Assembly: GCF_036785885.1 (NCBI RefSeq)
Contig: NC_092315.1
Location: 19,384,026 to 19,448,025 of the forward strand
Direction of reading: 5' to 3'
DNA: 64,000 nucleotides
Origin: Coffea arabica
Lineage: Eukaryota > Streptophyta > Magnoliopsida > Gentianales > Rubiaceae
The position numbers were made by a program, and so were the translations under genes. The notes under the pieces were generated by a model that was not told the origin of the DNA, searched no databases, and saw only the letters and a program-made list of their open reading frames with translations. Below are positions 1-11,363 of the stretch, one piece after another; position 1 is the first letter of the stretch; every line of letters starts with the position of its first letter.

Positions 1-525
1 TACAGACCCTCCTCTAATCCTCACCATGATTGCAATGCAGTGTGTTTTTGATGTGATGTGTAATGCAAATAAGTGTCAAAGAATTTGAAAGTGTAGTATG
101 AACTACAATGGATGTTAGAATTCGTCCACAGAGAGTAAATTTGGGTGATTAGGTTTTAGGGTTAGAATTGGGATTTATAGTGTAGTTGGAAGTTAGGAGA
201 ACTTATGATGAGCAATAAGTTCGGAATAGGAATGTAATGGTGATGGTCAGAGTGATTACTTGGAACTTGTTCCGAAGAGAGATGAATTTGAATTTTGAAA
301 TTGAGAGACTATGAAGGGTTGCGTTCGAGACGAGGGGTGAGAATGAACTGAATGACGCAGAGGACTTCCTTATAAGACGCAATTTTTGAGTGTCGGATGG
401 CTGAAAGAAGTAAAGCGTACGACACGACCGTCCGAACCAGAACTTTTTGGAAAAATGATCAAAAACACTGTCGGACATCCGTTCTAACACATTTGACGTC
501 CGATAAAAAGTGATCAGAGAATTTT
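1..525 (-). mobile_element. Probable 3' LTR portion of a degraded Copia element
   Basis: This stretch lies immediately downstream, in the minus orientation, of the Copia RNase H remnant at 526-905, which is where the 3' LTR of a Copia element sits. It contains diverged copies of the GTCGGAC / GACGTCCGA motif (about 385-515). The same motif is a hallmark of the Copia LTRs at 15972-16842 and 18963-19841 in this window, so the elements are probably related. The outer end lies beyond the window and no terminus or target duplication can be seen. The assignment rests on position and the shared motif only. Confidence 0.4.
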
Positions 526-905
526 TTAGAGTATTTTTTCTGAAACGCACAATTTTGTTCTCAAAGACACAAATTGATCCAGTGGTAAGGCTTTTGTGAG
601 AATATCAGCAATTTAATCTTTTGAACAGATATATTGAACACAAATTTCACCCTTATGAACAAGATCGCGAATGAAATGATGCTTTATGTCTATGTGCTTT
701 GTCCTAGAATGTTGGATGGGATTTTTTGTCAAATTTATTGCACTAGTGTTATCACAATACATAGGCACACAATCATACATCAATCCAAAATCATTCAATG
801 TGTTTTTCATCCACAATAATTGAGCACAACAAGCACTGGCAGCAACATATTCCGCTTCGGTTGTAGACAGGAAAATGGCATTAAAATCTATCCCATGGTT
901 CACCA
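526..905 (-). pseudogene. Copia pol fragment: C-terminal RNase H domain, broken
   Basis: Reading the minus strand, the translation contains the standard end of plant Ty1/Copia polyproteins: the STTEAEYVAAS motif, a YCDNTSAINLTKNP block, the RTKHIDIKHHFIRD block, and then ADILTKALP with a short tail ending in TAA at 526-528. In an intact element this domain removes the RNA template during reverse transcription. The copy is dead. The codon after CSKD is a stop (about 611-613) where the family has a sense codon before IADILTK. The sequence also breaks off upstream of the STTEAEY motif near 890, so integrase, reverse transcriptase and most of RNase H are missing. It could be the lost 3' part of an element related to the gag-only Copia at 15972-19841, but that is inference. 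Confidence 0.85.
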
Positions 906-929
906 ACCTTTTCGATCAAATCCATGTTT

Positions 930-3838
930 GCTCGAGTTACAAGGTTAGCTTATGAGTTTGGACGTCCCCCACTATTATAAGTATAAGTCGATGAGATTCA
1001 CTCCAATCGACATCGATTCAACACAAATATAATTTTTATTTCACACAATTCAATTATAAATTCACTTAAAAGAGAACGAGTGCGATAAAGTACACGCTCG
1101 TCTCGATAATTTTAAAATACTCAATTAATAAGGAACAATTCAGTATATAGCAACAATTCATGCATTTGACACTCACCAATTCAAAAATGAGTGAGCAAAT
1201 AAAGTCTTTAGTGGTTTGCTCCGAGATTTCCTTCAATATTCTCTTGAGCGCCGGAAGAAATAGTGACCAACCATCACTCACATATACTCACAACCACTTA
1301 TCATTCGAGGAAGAAAGTGCATTTGTTTAGACATAGGATAATGTCTTAAAAAGAGAACTTTAGTCTCTCAAAAATCGAGATTCAAAAATGAGAATTTAAA
1401 ATCTCAAGTGAAACTTGAATCATCCATGAAATCAAGTTTAAAATGGTCTATTAATATCAAAAGGAAATGAAAAGTTCTTAAAAACTCATTTCCTATGAAA
1501 TCGAAAATTTTCCGCTTTACGCGACAAAACTTGAAAAATTAGATCTTGTGTTTGGTATGTCAAAAAATGGGAAACTTTACACTGTTTGAAATTAGATTAA
1601 AATTACTAAAAGCTCTCAAAAAACACTTTTCCAAGATTCCAACTCGAAAGTATTCAAATTTCAACTCAAAGTTGCAGATTCAAGAAGATAAGACAGAACC
1701 AGTCTTGGTTTTCAGCGATGTTTGGAAATTCGGCAAAATTCACAGAAAGTGAATCAGCCTCTGAAATTTATTAAACAATAAGAGTTCCAAATAAAGTTTC
1801 AAACACAATAAGAGCAACTAAATTCGGAGTTTTGAGCAACAAGATATAACAGTTTGAAATCGGTGGATTTTTACAACCTGACTAGAGGATTTCCAGATTT
1901 GAGGAGCAATGTTTGGGGCATTATTTGGGCCTCGAAATGGTATTGCAATTACACCAAATTTGGTGCACTTAAACTTCCATATATGGGCTACCTCTCTATC
2001 AAAATTTAGATAAAAACTCGCACGGGAAGGCAGCTAACAAAACGATCAAAATTTGTGAAATCTTTCAAAGCAAATTTGCCATCCTATTTCTCTTTCTTTT
2101 TTCAAAAATTTTGTCCAACGAAATCAGCCCCAATTCGCTCCATTTTTGAAACCACGATTTTAGAAACATTTAATTAGAAATTGATGGTTAAATGACACTA
2201 AAAGTTTCAAAATATAACATCCCAAAACAAACTTGGCCATTCGGTCAACAGGGAAGAGAAAATTTTTCAGTTTCCAGCTTTGTCGCAGTTTCGAAATCAA
2301 ACTATATCTAACTCTATACAAGTCCAAATTGAGAATAGTTTATGGCGTTGGAAATTAGGTTCAAAATGCTACAATTTATCAGAAGACATTGTTTTGAAAA
2401 TCTTTTCACAAGTGGGACAAAATTGAGCCACAAGGTGCAGCTTCCCAGTTTCATTCGAATAGACAGTCAAAACAGAACAGCCGATTCGCTACGGATCACT
2501 CAAAATGAAATATTAGGAGATTTTTATACCGTTGGAAAATCTGAATGTCTAGTTTTGAATGCCCATGACGGCACTCAATTTTGAATTTTGCACAAAAAGT
2601 TATGTTCAAGCAAAGGGCCACTGCCCAGTTACCCTGCTAGCAATTTCCAGATTTGAAACTTTTCCCAAAACTCAAGTTTTGTGCAACCATTCGACACGAT
2701 ATTCGAAAGGCACTTTCTATACACATAATACAACATATATCCATCAATTTAACAATCAACCAAGCATCAAAATTTCAAAACTAAAGCAGAACAACATGAC
2801 CAGAATTTCAGCCAGCTTCCTTTTGCAACTTTCCTTCGATTTCTCTCCACTTTCTAACCATAATCATCTCATTCATCACATAAACAACCATAACCAAACA
2901 ATCAAACCTCAAGTCAGCTGCCTAGAGGTCTTATCAAGACAGCTAGCCTATGATTTAAAGCGAGATAAATGGTTCCTCAAGTCCGCTAGCATATAAACGC
3001 GATTAGGGTTTCAAACCCATGAAGATTAACCGTTAAACTTTGGATAATTGGAAAGATTAAAGAGATGAAGTGATTACCCTTTAAACCCTAGATGAAGACC
3101 AGATTTTTTCATCAAAGTTTCTCCAAGAAAATCCACAAGATTGCTCATTTCTCCTAGATGGAATGAAAACCCAAGAATCTATGCAGTTGGATGAAGATTT
3201 GCAAGTGAAATTGAAGTTAGGAGATGAAGTTTCTTTCTTCCCTTTTCTTTTCTTCTTGGTAGGCTGAAACAATGAGCTTGGAAGGGAAGAATGAAAAAGG
3301 TAGCCATAAAGAGTGCACCAAAGTCAACTCTCAATAGTATCGCGCTAGTGTTTCGTACCACCACTTTCTCTCGGCTTTGATACACTCATGCACTAATCCT
3401 CTAATGTAATTTCTTTAATACTGTAATTACTCATTTTTACGAGTCTAAAACAAATTTCTCAATTCACCAATAAATCGGACCGGCACGACTCACGAGAAAC
3501 TTTTGATTCGAACGCTATAAAAGTTTAATTTTAATTCACTCACATCTAATCCCTCAATTAACCTTTCTTAGTATACTATTAATCATTCTTAATTCTCCAA
3601 GATTATTACAGTCTCGAATCGAATATTGCCTCGAAAAATGTGTATTCGCTATTCCTTACCAAACGAGTCGCAGAAAATTAATTTTACTAACGGAACGTTT
3701 TAAAAATATAAGTGAGACATTGTTCCATGCAAACGGATTCAAAATGGTTGAAATAAATTATTCAGAGAAAATGGGTGAATAAATAATTAAATAAACCAGT
3801 AAAATAGAATTAAAAGTAAGAAAAATTCGGGTCCTCAC
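930..3838 (-). mobile_element. Ty3/Gypsy LTR (partial or solo)
   Basis: The right edge reads, on the minus strand, TGTGAGGACCCG, a frequent start of plant Gypsy LTRs. The interior shares a GTGCGATAAAGTACAC block (about 1080) with the complete Gypsy LTRs at 11364-14820 and 15413-22746, where it occurs near 12305 and 20226, so it belongs to a related family. No coding capacity is seen; the open frames here are short and match nothing. The left edge is not resolved: the Copia fragment ends near 905 and no clear TG terminus or 5-bp duplication was found. The start coordinate is approximate. Confidence 0.5.
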
Positions 3839-4531
3839 ATTTTCTTGTGTTTCATGGTCTCATTTATTTCTTTGGATTTATCAAATAGCAATCCCTGTGA
3901 TTTATTGAAAGTATCTGGATACCAAATGGCATACTTGATTAACATTGGAAGTTAAGAAAATTTGATGCAGTTCGCAAAGCAAAGTTGAGTTTTTGCTACA
4001 GCGGAGAAGAACGTTCAAATACTCATGTTTACACATTTCTCGAAAGTGAGGTTAATCAGATGGTAGTGGCATTATTTTGTCATTATCATTATTCCTCTTT
4101 TGCAGGTCCAAAGGTCCAATAGTATCACATTGGGACAAATCTTTATAGAAGAAGTCATCTGTCTCCATCAAAATTTTCAAAGTTCTACAAAAGGGATTCT
4201 ATAACAATTTTATGACAGGTTTAGATTTTTTCTCACTAACCAATTTTTCGGCAGGCTCGGGTTTTATCCTACTAATCAATTTTATGGCAAGTTCGGATTT
4301 TATCCCATTGACCAATTTCTACAACAGGTTCAGGTTTTATCCCACTGATCAATTTTATGGCAGGTTTGGGTTTTATCCCACTGACCAATTATTACGACAG
4401 GTTTGAGATTTATCCCACTGATCTTTACATGTTTGCTTGTTTCAGTTCACGGCAAAATAACTACAGATAAATATTTGATGTCTACATCTTTGTCTCGAGT
4501 TTCTTCGAAATTCAGACAAAGAGGGGCAAGC
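3839..4531 (+). mobile_element. 3' internal end of a Tat/Ogre-type Gypsy element, with polypurine tract
   Basis: This non-coding stretch leads directly into the LTR that starts at 4532. Just before that LTR is a purine run (about 4518-4529, core GAGGGGCAAG), the polypurine tract that primes plus-strand DNA synthesis. Long non-coding 3' regions are usual in Tat/Ogre elements. Between about 4200 and 4440 there are roughly six degenerate copies of a 40-bp unit (pattern GGTTTTATCCCACTGACCAA). The left boundary abuts the Gypsy LTR ending at 3838. Confidence 0.55.
4200..4440. repeat. Short tandem repeat, about 40-bp unit, about six copies
   Basis: The phrase TTTATCCCACTGACCAATT or a near variant recurs about every 40 bases with an intervening TGGCAGGTT-type spacer. 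A short open frame through the array gives repeated F-Y-P-T-D-Q. It lies in the untranslated 3' region of the Tat-type element, so the open frame is most likely accidental. Confidence 0.7.
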
Positions 4532-7500
4532 TGTAGACATCAAAATTTCAATTTTATTTAATTCAATTTTATCTTTATTTTTTTATTATTTATTCTTGTT
4601 TTTATTTTATTTTATTTTAGTTGACTAAGTTTGCAAAATGATAGTTAGTGTTTATTTTTATTTATTTTAGTAAATTAGGTTCATCATTTTTCTTTTTTAA
4701 AAATTATTTTTGCATTAAATTTCTGAAAAAGAAAATTCTCAACAAAAAATTTATTTTTAATCTTTTCAAACTCAATTTCTTCTAAATAAAATGAAATTTT
4801 TGTAAGGCAATCTCAATTAGGAATTAACACTTTATTTACCCTAAATTTGTTTTGAAAAACAAAAAATAAAAAGGAAAAACAAGATAGGTGGAAGGCATGT
4901 ATAGTAACTAAGTGGGATAGGTGAGCATTAGCCGTGTGGTTTTGGCATTTTGCACAACACATGCAAGAGGCTACGTGACAAGACAGGTGTAGGAAGATGA
5001 GGAAAAATCTAGAACAAGCAAGGAAAAAGGGAGAGTTGCAGGCAAGAAACAAAAGCAAGAAAGAAAGGAAGGAAAAAGAGACTTCGGGCAAGAGGAGGAT
5101 CTAGGGGAGAAGAGGAAGAGAGGGAGAGGAAGAGAGAGACTGTGGAGAGCAAAAAACCAGAATGAGAGAGAAACTAGAAAAAGGAAAACCCATAAAAAGA
5201 GAGGAAGAGGGTTTTGGGAAAAGAGAGAAAAAAAGAAGAGAAAAGAAAAAGAGGAAAAGAAGAGAGGAAAGAAGAATCTGGGGGAGAACAGAGGGCTTCG
5301 GACAAGAAAAAGAAAGGAAAAGGAGAGGGGAGATCGAGTGAGAAGAAAAGAAAAAGTTGCAGCAGAAGTTTTTGTCACCAGGCTGACGAACTAGCCTGTT
5401 TTGGAGCCAAATTTCTTCTTCGATTGTAGATTTTTGATAGATCTTTTGGCTTATACGCTTTCTTGGGAGACAACAGAAGAAGCTTCATTCACAAATATCT
5501 GGGGACAAACCGCTATAAGTTGGTCAGATCGAGGCTCAAAGTAGCGACTTCATCAGCACTGAAACCTTCTGCAACATAAGTTCTTGGGTTTCGTTTTCCA
5601 TAACAGCTCGGTTTCTTGAAGCATCTCAAGTTCGTTTAGCGGTTCTAGTGCTCTCAGGTAATCATGGATTATTCTCAATGTGGATTTAAGACAAATTTAA
5701 TAGAGATTTGAGCCCCTTGTGCATGATTTTTTTTTCTTTTCTAAGTTTTGTCGTTGCCAATGGTTGATGACTGTGGTTAGACTTGGTGCCGTTGTTGTGC
5801 TGTTGATGAGCTTGATGCTGGTCCCTTTGTTCATTTAACGTGTATCTAAAACTATGAATGCAATTTAGAAGCCATGAACACCTCTTGTGTTTAGTAATCC
5901 GTATACGTAATCATCTCACCTCTTGTGTATATGTAATCTGTATAGTTAATGAACTAAAGGTTGTACTTTTGGTCCATGTTTATGTGTGTAATCTGCGTCT
6001 GAGAACTCTTAGGAATGTAAAGTATAGGATTCGAGTTTGTGCAATGTGTTGTCTTGGCTTGAAAGTTTGATGCTTGCTTGGATGTTGGTTTCCTCTGTTT
6101 GACATGAAACCAGAAACTGGTGGAAAGTTTTTTGAATAAACCTGGAATTTGCAAGCTTTTCCTCATTCTAGATTTTCCTTTCTCTTGTATGCATAACATG
6201 GTATCTTGATGATGAGCTTATGGAACTTAATGAGAACTTGAGGGTTGGATCCTTGTTGTTGTTAAAATTTTTTTGCCGCTTAAGGTTGCTGAAGTTCCAA
6301 AGCATCAGGAGTTGCAGCAACTCTTCTTCGATACTTGCATGGGAAAATCATAAAATATTGTGTTTTGACCCCCGGATTGTTGCTTAATTCTACTATAGCC
6401 CAAAAATATGGAAAATTAATCAATTTTACCTTTTTTGAAATTCAATCATCTTCTCATGATTTAACCATGTTTTAAGTAAGTTTATTTTCTGGTTTTAGGA
6501 GATAATTAGTAGAACTCCATTAATTTTTAAAGCTTTATTTTTGACTTCTAATCTTAGCAATAATAATAATTTGATGCTTAAAACTTTTATAATTATTTCA
6601 ATTAGGTCCTTGCTTGTTTTAATTTCTTAAATATAGGTTGTTTACTTTCATTTAAATGCTTTAATTGTTCAATTTCATGATCATTTCCACTTCTTTACAT
6701 ATTATTGCTCTTATTTGTTAATTAAAATGGTACATTGACTACTTTGTTGATTTTTGGAGTTTTAAATAGGATAAATCCAAACCCAATTAGCTACTACTTC
6801 AAGAGAAGGTATTTTCTTTTATTGTTTAAAAATCCTATGTGCTCCTATGTGATTTTATGTGTGTAATTGCATGTTTTTTTAATTTTATTTCATTTATTTA
6901 TTTATTCACTTTATTTGTTTTAATTTTGTATATTTATTTTAATTTAATTTTTTATTATTTGAGAGGCAATTAAATGCTAAATTGTAATAGTTAGATTATT
7001 ATTTTATTTCATTTCATTCTTTACCCCTTTAGATTGTAGTTAGGATCCCCAAATGTAATAGTTAAGTCTCTATTCGCTTTTATTTTGTGTGCTTGCATGC
7101 TTGTGTGTTTACATGTTTACTCGTTTTCTTAGGGTCTTTGCATCTAGATACCATGCTTATGTGCTATGTGCTCTATGTGATTTATGTGTTTACTTGCTTT
7201 TATTATGTTTTATATGATTTATTTGATTATAATGAATGCATGATGTCACCACACTAGTCCAACGCTAGTTGTGGTCTATTTTCTCGATTTCTCGCTAGTC
7301 CAATGCTAGTGAGAATTGATAGACATGGGTTAGTCCAATACTAGACCCTTAGGAACCGCCCACGCACTAAATCATGCTTGTGTGACAAATCACTACATTT
7401 TTTCTACTTTTTAGGATCCTTATCATTTTTGCGTGATATTTTCTCTATATGTATATCCCCTATCCCTATGTGCGAAATATGACATTTTAAACTTTCATTC

Positions 7501-8302
7501 CATTTAAGGAAATTAAGAGTAGATTAGTGCATTTGCTTGATTAAATTAGGAAAATACCCGTCGAATATGGAATATGGACGAGCATGACTTTCTAGCCTTA
7601 GCACGCTCGTATTCCCTCTATAAAAGGAAAAATTGAGTTACAAATCTTAGTCCCCATACCCATTATATTACATCCCTCTCTTTTAGCTCACATATATTTG
7701 TATATTATAATTTTTCTATTTTTTTAAATCTCATTGTTGCATATTCGTGACCTCTTCAAAGAATCACTTTTGAGCATCGCAATTAATGCGATTTGCACCA
7801 ATTAAAATTTGAAAAGACATATTGACCATTTCGATAGCCATTAGATCTAGGTTTGCATTCATATAGTAACATCCAAATGTGATAAGTTTTATAGGCTAAA
7901 CTTAGAAAATTTTCCGACTAAATCACACAACTAACTCTGGTTAAGTTGAAAGGATGTTTTGGATTTTATCCTTACCTTCCCTTTCTTCAAACGTGACTCC
8001 CGAACACTTTTCTCTCATTTTCGAAGACTTGGAGTTGTTTAAAAAGGGTTTTCTCTACTTTTTATTTAAAATTCAATTTAGGTGACTTAGTATACCTTAA
8101 CTCGATACTAAGTGGCGACTCCTATTTTTTTTTAAAAACCCTTTTTAAACTATTATTTTGGGCCAAAATTGTCGCACTTTTTGAGTCCCATTTTAGGCCC
8201 TTATTCTCTAACAAATCAAAAGCTCATTTTTCAATCAAAATTAATCAAATTCATTTTATAAACCCATAATTTTATTTTCAAAAAAATGGGACGCGACAAA
8301 CA
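4532..8302 (+). mobile_element. Tat/Ogre-type Gypsy 3' LTR, about 3.8 kb
   Basis: The LTR starts TGTAGACATCAAAATTT directly after a polypurine tract and ends near ATGGGACGCGACAAACA, the terminal pattern of plant Tat-lineage LTRs. A GTGGCGACTCCT phrase occurs near the 3' end (about 8112). Inside are three spaced copies of CTAGTCCAA(C/T)GCTAGT (about 7254-7345), a purine-rich leader (4860-5375), and long T-rich non-coding DNA. No open frame resembles a protein. The 5' LTR and the interior are not in the window, so no target duplication can be checked. The 3' boundary is inferred from the motif. Confidence 0.65.
4860..5375. repeat. Purine-rich (GA) tract inside the Tat-type LTR
   Basis: For roughly 500 bases the plus strand is dominated by G and A (runs such as GAGAGGAAGAGAGGGAGAGG). 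This creates long but meaningless open frames on both strands (K/E/R-rich one way, F/S/L-rich the other). It is a low-complexity part of the LTR, not a gene. Confidence 0.8.
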
Positions 8303-10759
8303 CTACAGTCTGTTATGATTAGACTGGAAAGGACGACAAAATTGGTCCACGAAATGCCTTATCTAGTTATCTTTTTTTTTTTTGGGTCCAAATTAACGTA
8401 AGAAATGTCGCACATTGTTTGGCTTGCTTAAGTATGAGATGCGACAATATCAAATAGATTTATATTGTTCATGTTAATATAGCTGCCCATTATCATAAAG
8501 TTTTGAAAGAAATTCACACCCAGACTTTAGTTGCAGAAAAGAAACCTGGTGTATGAACTGAAAGTCAATTTTTCTGAATTCTGTACAATTGCCGTGGCCC
8601 AGATCTCACATGATTTCAAGTTGCAAATCTTAAAAACAGGCTGTCTTCTACACTAGTAGCAGATAACAAAACAGTGCTGCGAAATTGATAATTCACAATA
8701 GTAGTGGTAGCAGTACTGCCTAAATGATTGGACTGCGGAGGGTTATATACCTTGTTCCATGTAAATAGAGTGCCCAACTAAACTATTTTGATGCCATGGC
8801 TATGGACACATATACAGCACTTCATCTTCGTTCACCTTACTGATGATTGATGATGAAGACAACACTTTTTTTTTAAGCATTAAAATGTAAGTGATTGTTC
8901 GAACCATTGTACGTGCTGCCATTTTAGCAGTATCTCAATATCTTTTTGTTGTTAAGTCTTGGGATGCTTAGCGTAACTGTTCTCATAGATCCGGTAGCAT
9001 TACTATTGAGCTGTTTGCATGTTGCGTGTTGCGTGGTGCCCAACGCTTAGTGTATAACTTAAAATTTTTGATAAATTTTTTGAGATTATTATAGTTAAAA
9101 TTGTTAAAAAAAAATTTATAGCAGACTAACTTGATCAAAAACTTATTTGTCAAACAGGACCAATAGACAAGGGAAGTGGAGCCTCAGCTGAATTTCACAT
9201 GCTCACACCCCAACTTCACCGAGAAATCAAAATGCTCGAAGATTAATCTACTTCTGGAGAAGGCTTCTCTGGGTGGGGACCACGGGTCATTTGGCTGCCA
9301 TATATATATAATTATAATTTTATAATTTTATAATTTAAGAAAATGTTTAAATTTAAAAGATAAAATAAATTTGAGCGCATGAATTCCCATATTACATGTA
9401 GCTGTTCCTAATTAGAATGCCCTCACTCACTTCTCAGAGAATTGTTAAAGAATTTGCAAAGTAAAGCTTCCATTTCGAGGGCAATTCCTTAGAATATAGC
9501 CATTTATTAAAAAAAAAATCCGTCAAGCATTGATGGTTGGAGTGATTTGCTTAATTTATGTCCGTCCTGCCACGACGGGTCAATGGAATTTTTTTTTAAA
9601 AGCCCAAGGCGACGCCGTGCAGCCTCAGAGAGACGGCCCAATTTTAAAAGCCCAAAGTACACCTGGCCATCGGGAAGTCAAAATATTTGTATGACCTAGT
9701 GTCTAACATTAATTGATGGTAGCACAGACGTCCAAAATGCTACTACAATGTGGGCTGGGAATAGTGGTTTTTGCTGGTTTCGTTGTAATTTGAGTGTTGA
9801 TTTTGTCCTCATTTGTCTTTTTAGGTGTGATGGAACTCATTGTGGGGTCATCTCTATTTCATGTTTGTCGACCACAAGTTCTGAATTTTGGTGGCCTTAT
9901 TCCAATTTTACCCTTTTACGGGGGTTTCGCTATTGTTGCTCTACAGATTTTGGCCTTTTTGGTCTTTTTTTTGCGAATAGTAGTTTTAGTGGTTGGCCCG
10001 CTGCCTGCTTCATATGTCTGCCCAGATTTCTTTAGGCCTCTCACGTTTTTCGCGAAATCCTTTTGGGTCTGCCACCTTATGTTGGTCCACTATGTTTGGG
10101 TTTCAGACGAAAGAAAAATACCACTATATATATCCATGTATAGCAAAAAAATATGATATGCAAACAAATCAGCAACTTTAGCTGCCAAATTATTCTTATA
10201 AGTTAAATAGTACCAACAACAAACAATTAAAAAATTTATACAATTTACACATTACTAGTCAATACTATATATTACAAAAATCAACACAGCCTAGAATAAT
10301 ACACCTCAAATTATACCATCATACACACTAAGAAATTCTTCAATTTATCCACTCTCACAACTTTCACTAGCATAAAATTAATTAGAACCAATAATCAAAT
10401 CACAATTACACAAATCATATTTCACTAGCATAAACTTAATTAGAACCAATAATCAAATCATAATTAGACAAATCATAAATATACTGTAAATAATAAAAGT
10501 ACCAAAAAAATAAAAAATGCAAAACAATTAACCACTCTACCGATAGAAAAACATACCAAAATCATAATCATTCAAAATAATACAAAATATGGTAAATTCA
10601 TACTACATGATAACTATTATATTACAAATCTTTACACATATTCCAATACAAAATACACGTACATATAATTAATAAACAAACGGAGGAGGGTTGGCTTGGA
10701 TGATCAAATAAAAGGAATGGTAAGTAGGAGATTTTGAATCTAAAACCTCCCACTTATAA

Positions 10760-10792
<33 letters not shown>

Positions 10793-10882
10793 GAAAACTA
10801 TCATACCCTAAAAATACACACAAAAAACATACAATATGGGCACTCCGCGATGCCGTAAGGACCAATGCCTAGTATTAAGTAT
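8303..10882. other. Gene-free spacer
   Basis: No supported gene. There are poly-T/poly-A stretches, an AT-rich patch near 9300 and a (AAT)n microsatellite at 10760-10791. An open frame of about 120 codons at 9794-10156 is hydrophobic but has no recognisable domain and lies in ordinary AT-rich spacer, so it is not called. Confidence 0.6.
10760..10791. repeat. (AAT)n microsatellite
   Basis: About ten uninterrupted AAT/ATA units. Confidence 0.95.
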
Positions 10883-11214
10883 AATGTTCCAATATTTTTA
10901 AACCCAGACCGAAGAATGAGCCGAAAAACCTTTCAGTTTACGGTTTGATCGTTCAATCGGTTCGATTCAGGTTCAAAGGTTTAATAATTTTTTATTCATT
11001 TTAGTATTAAGAATTTTGAATAAAACTAAAATATTTATTTTTAAAAAAAATACTTAATAAAAATCGGTTGAACCTCCTGATTTTTATCGATTCAACCGAT
11101 TTTGACCGGTTCAATTAATTCTTTGGTTTTTAATTGAATTGGGATTGGAGGCATAGCCGATTCGCTGTTCAACCGATCAAACCGATCGGTGCAGTTCGAT
11201 TTTCAAAACATTGC
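10883..11214. mobile_element. MITE-like element with ACCGGTTCAA-type inverted ends
   Basis: The left end (AATGTTCC...AAACCCAGACCG) and the reverse complement of the right end (CAATGTTTTGAAAATCGAACTG) are recognisably similar. The interior is rich in inverted GGTTCGA / TCGGTTGAACC / TTCAACCGA blocks. This layout is common in short non-autonomous plant DNA elements. The superfamily is not assigned and the ends are approximate. Confidence 0.4.
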
Positions 11215-11358
11215 AATGTACAGAGTTGGCATTCAGCGGCCACCACCTAGGCATATACCATCCTAATGGAGTTGAAGTAAATTGTTTAATAAAAGCAATT
11301 AAGATGCTTAAAAAGAATAAAACCAATTAAGAAACAAGAATATTGGGTCTGACAGATA

Positions 11359-11363
11359 TTTAG
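11359..11363. repeat. Target-site duplication TTTAG, left copy
   Basis: TTTAG directly precedes the TGTGACGG terminus of the Gypsy element. An identical TTTAG follows the other terminus at 22747-22751. Confidence 0.85.

Noticed and set aside
4813..5429. Lys/Glu-rich and Phe/Ser/Leu-rich open frames up to 135 codons
   Set aside because: They are translations of one purine-rich tract inside an LTR, open on both strands because stops are rare in such sequence.
9748..10181. Overlapping hydrophobic open frames of up to 120 codons
   Set aside because: No domain, no splice context, two overlapping frames equally open in T-rich spacer; most likely chance.
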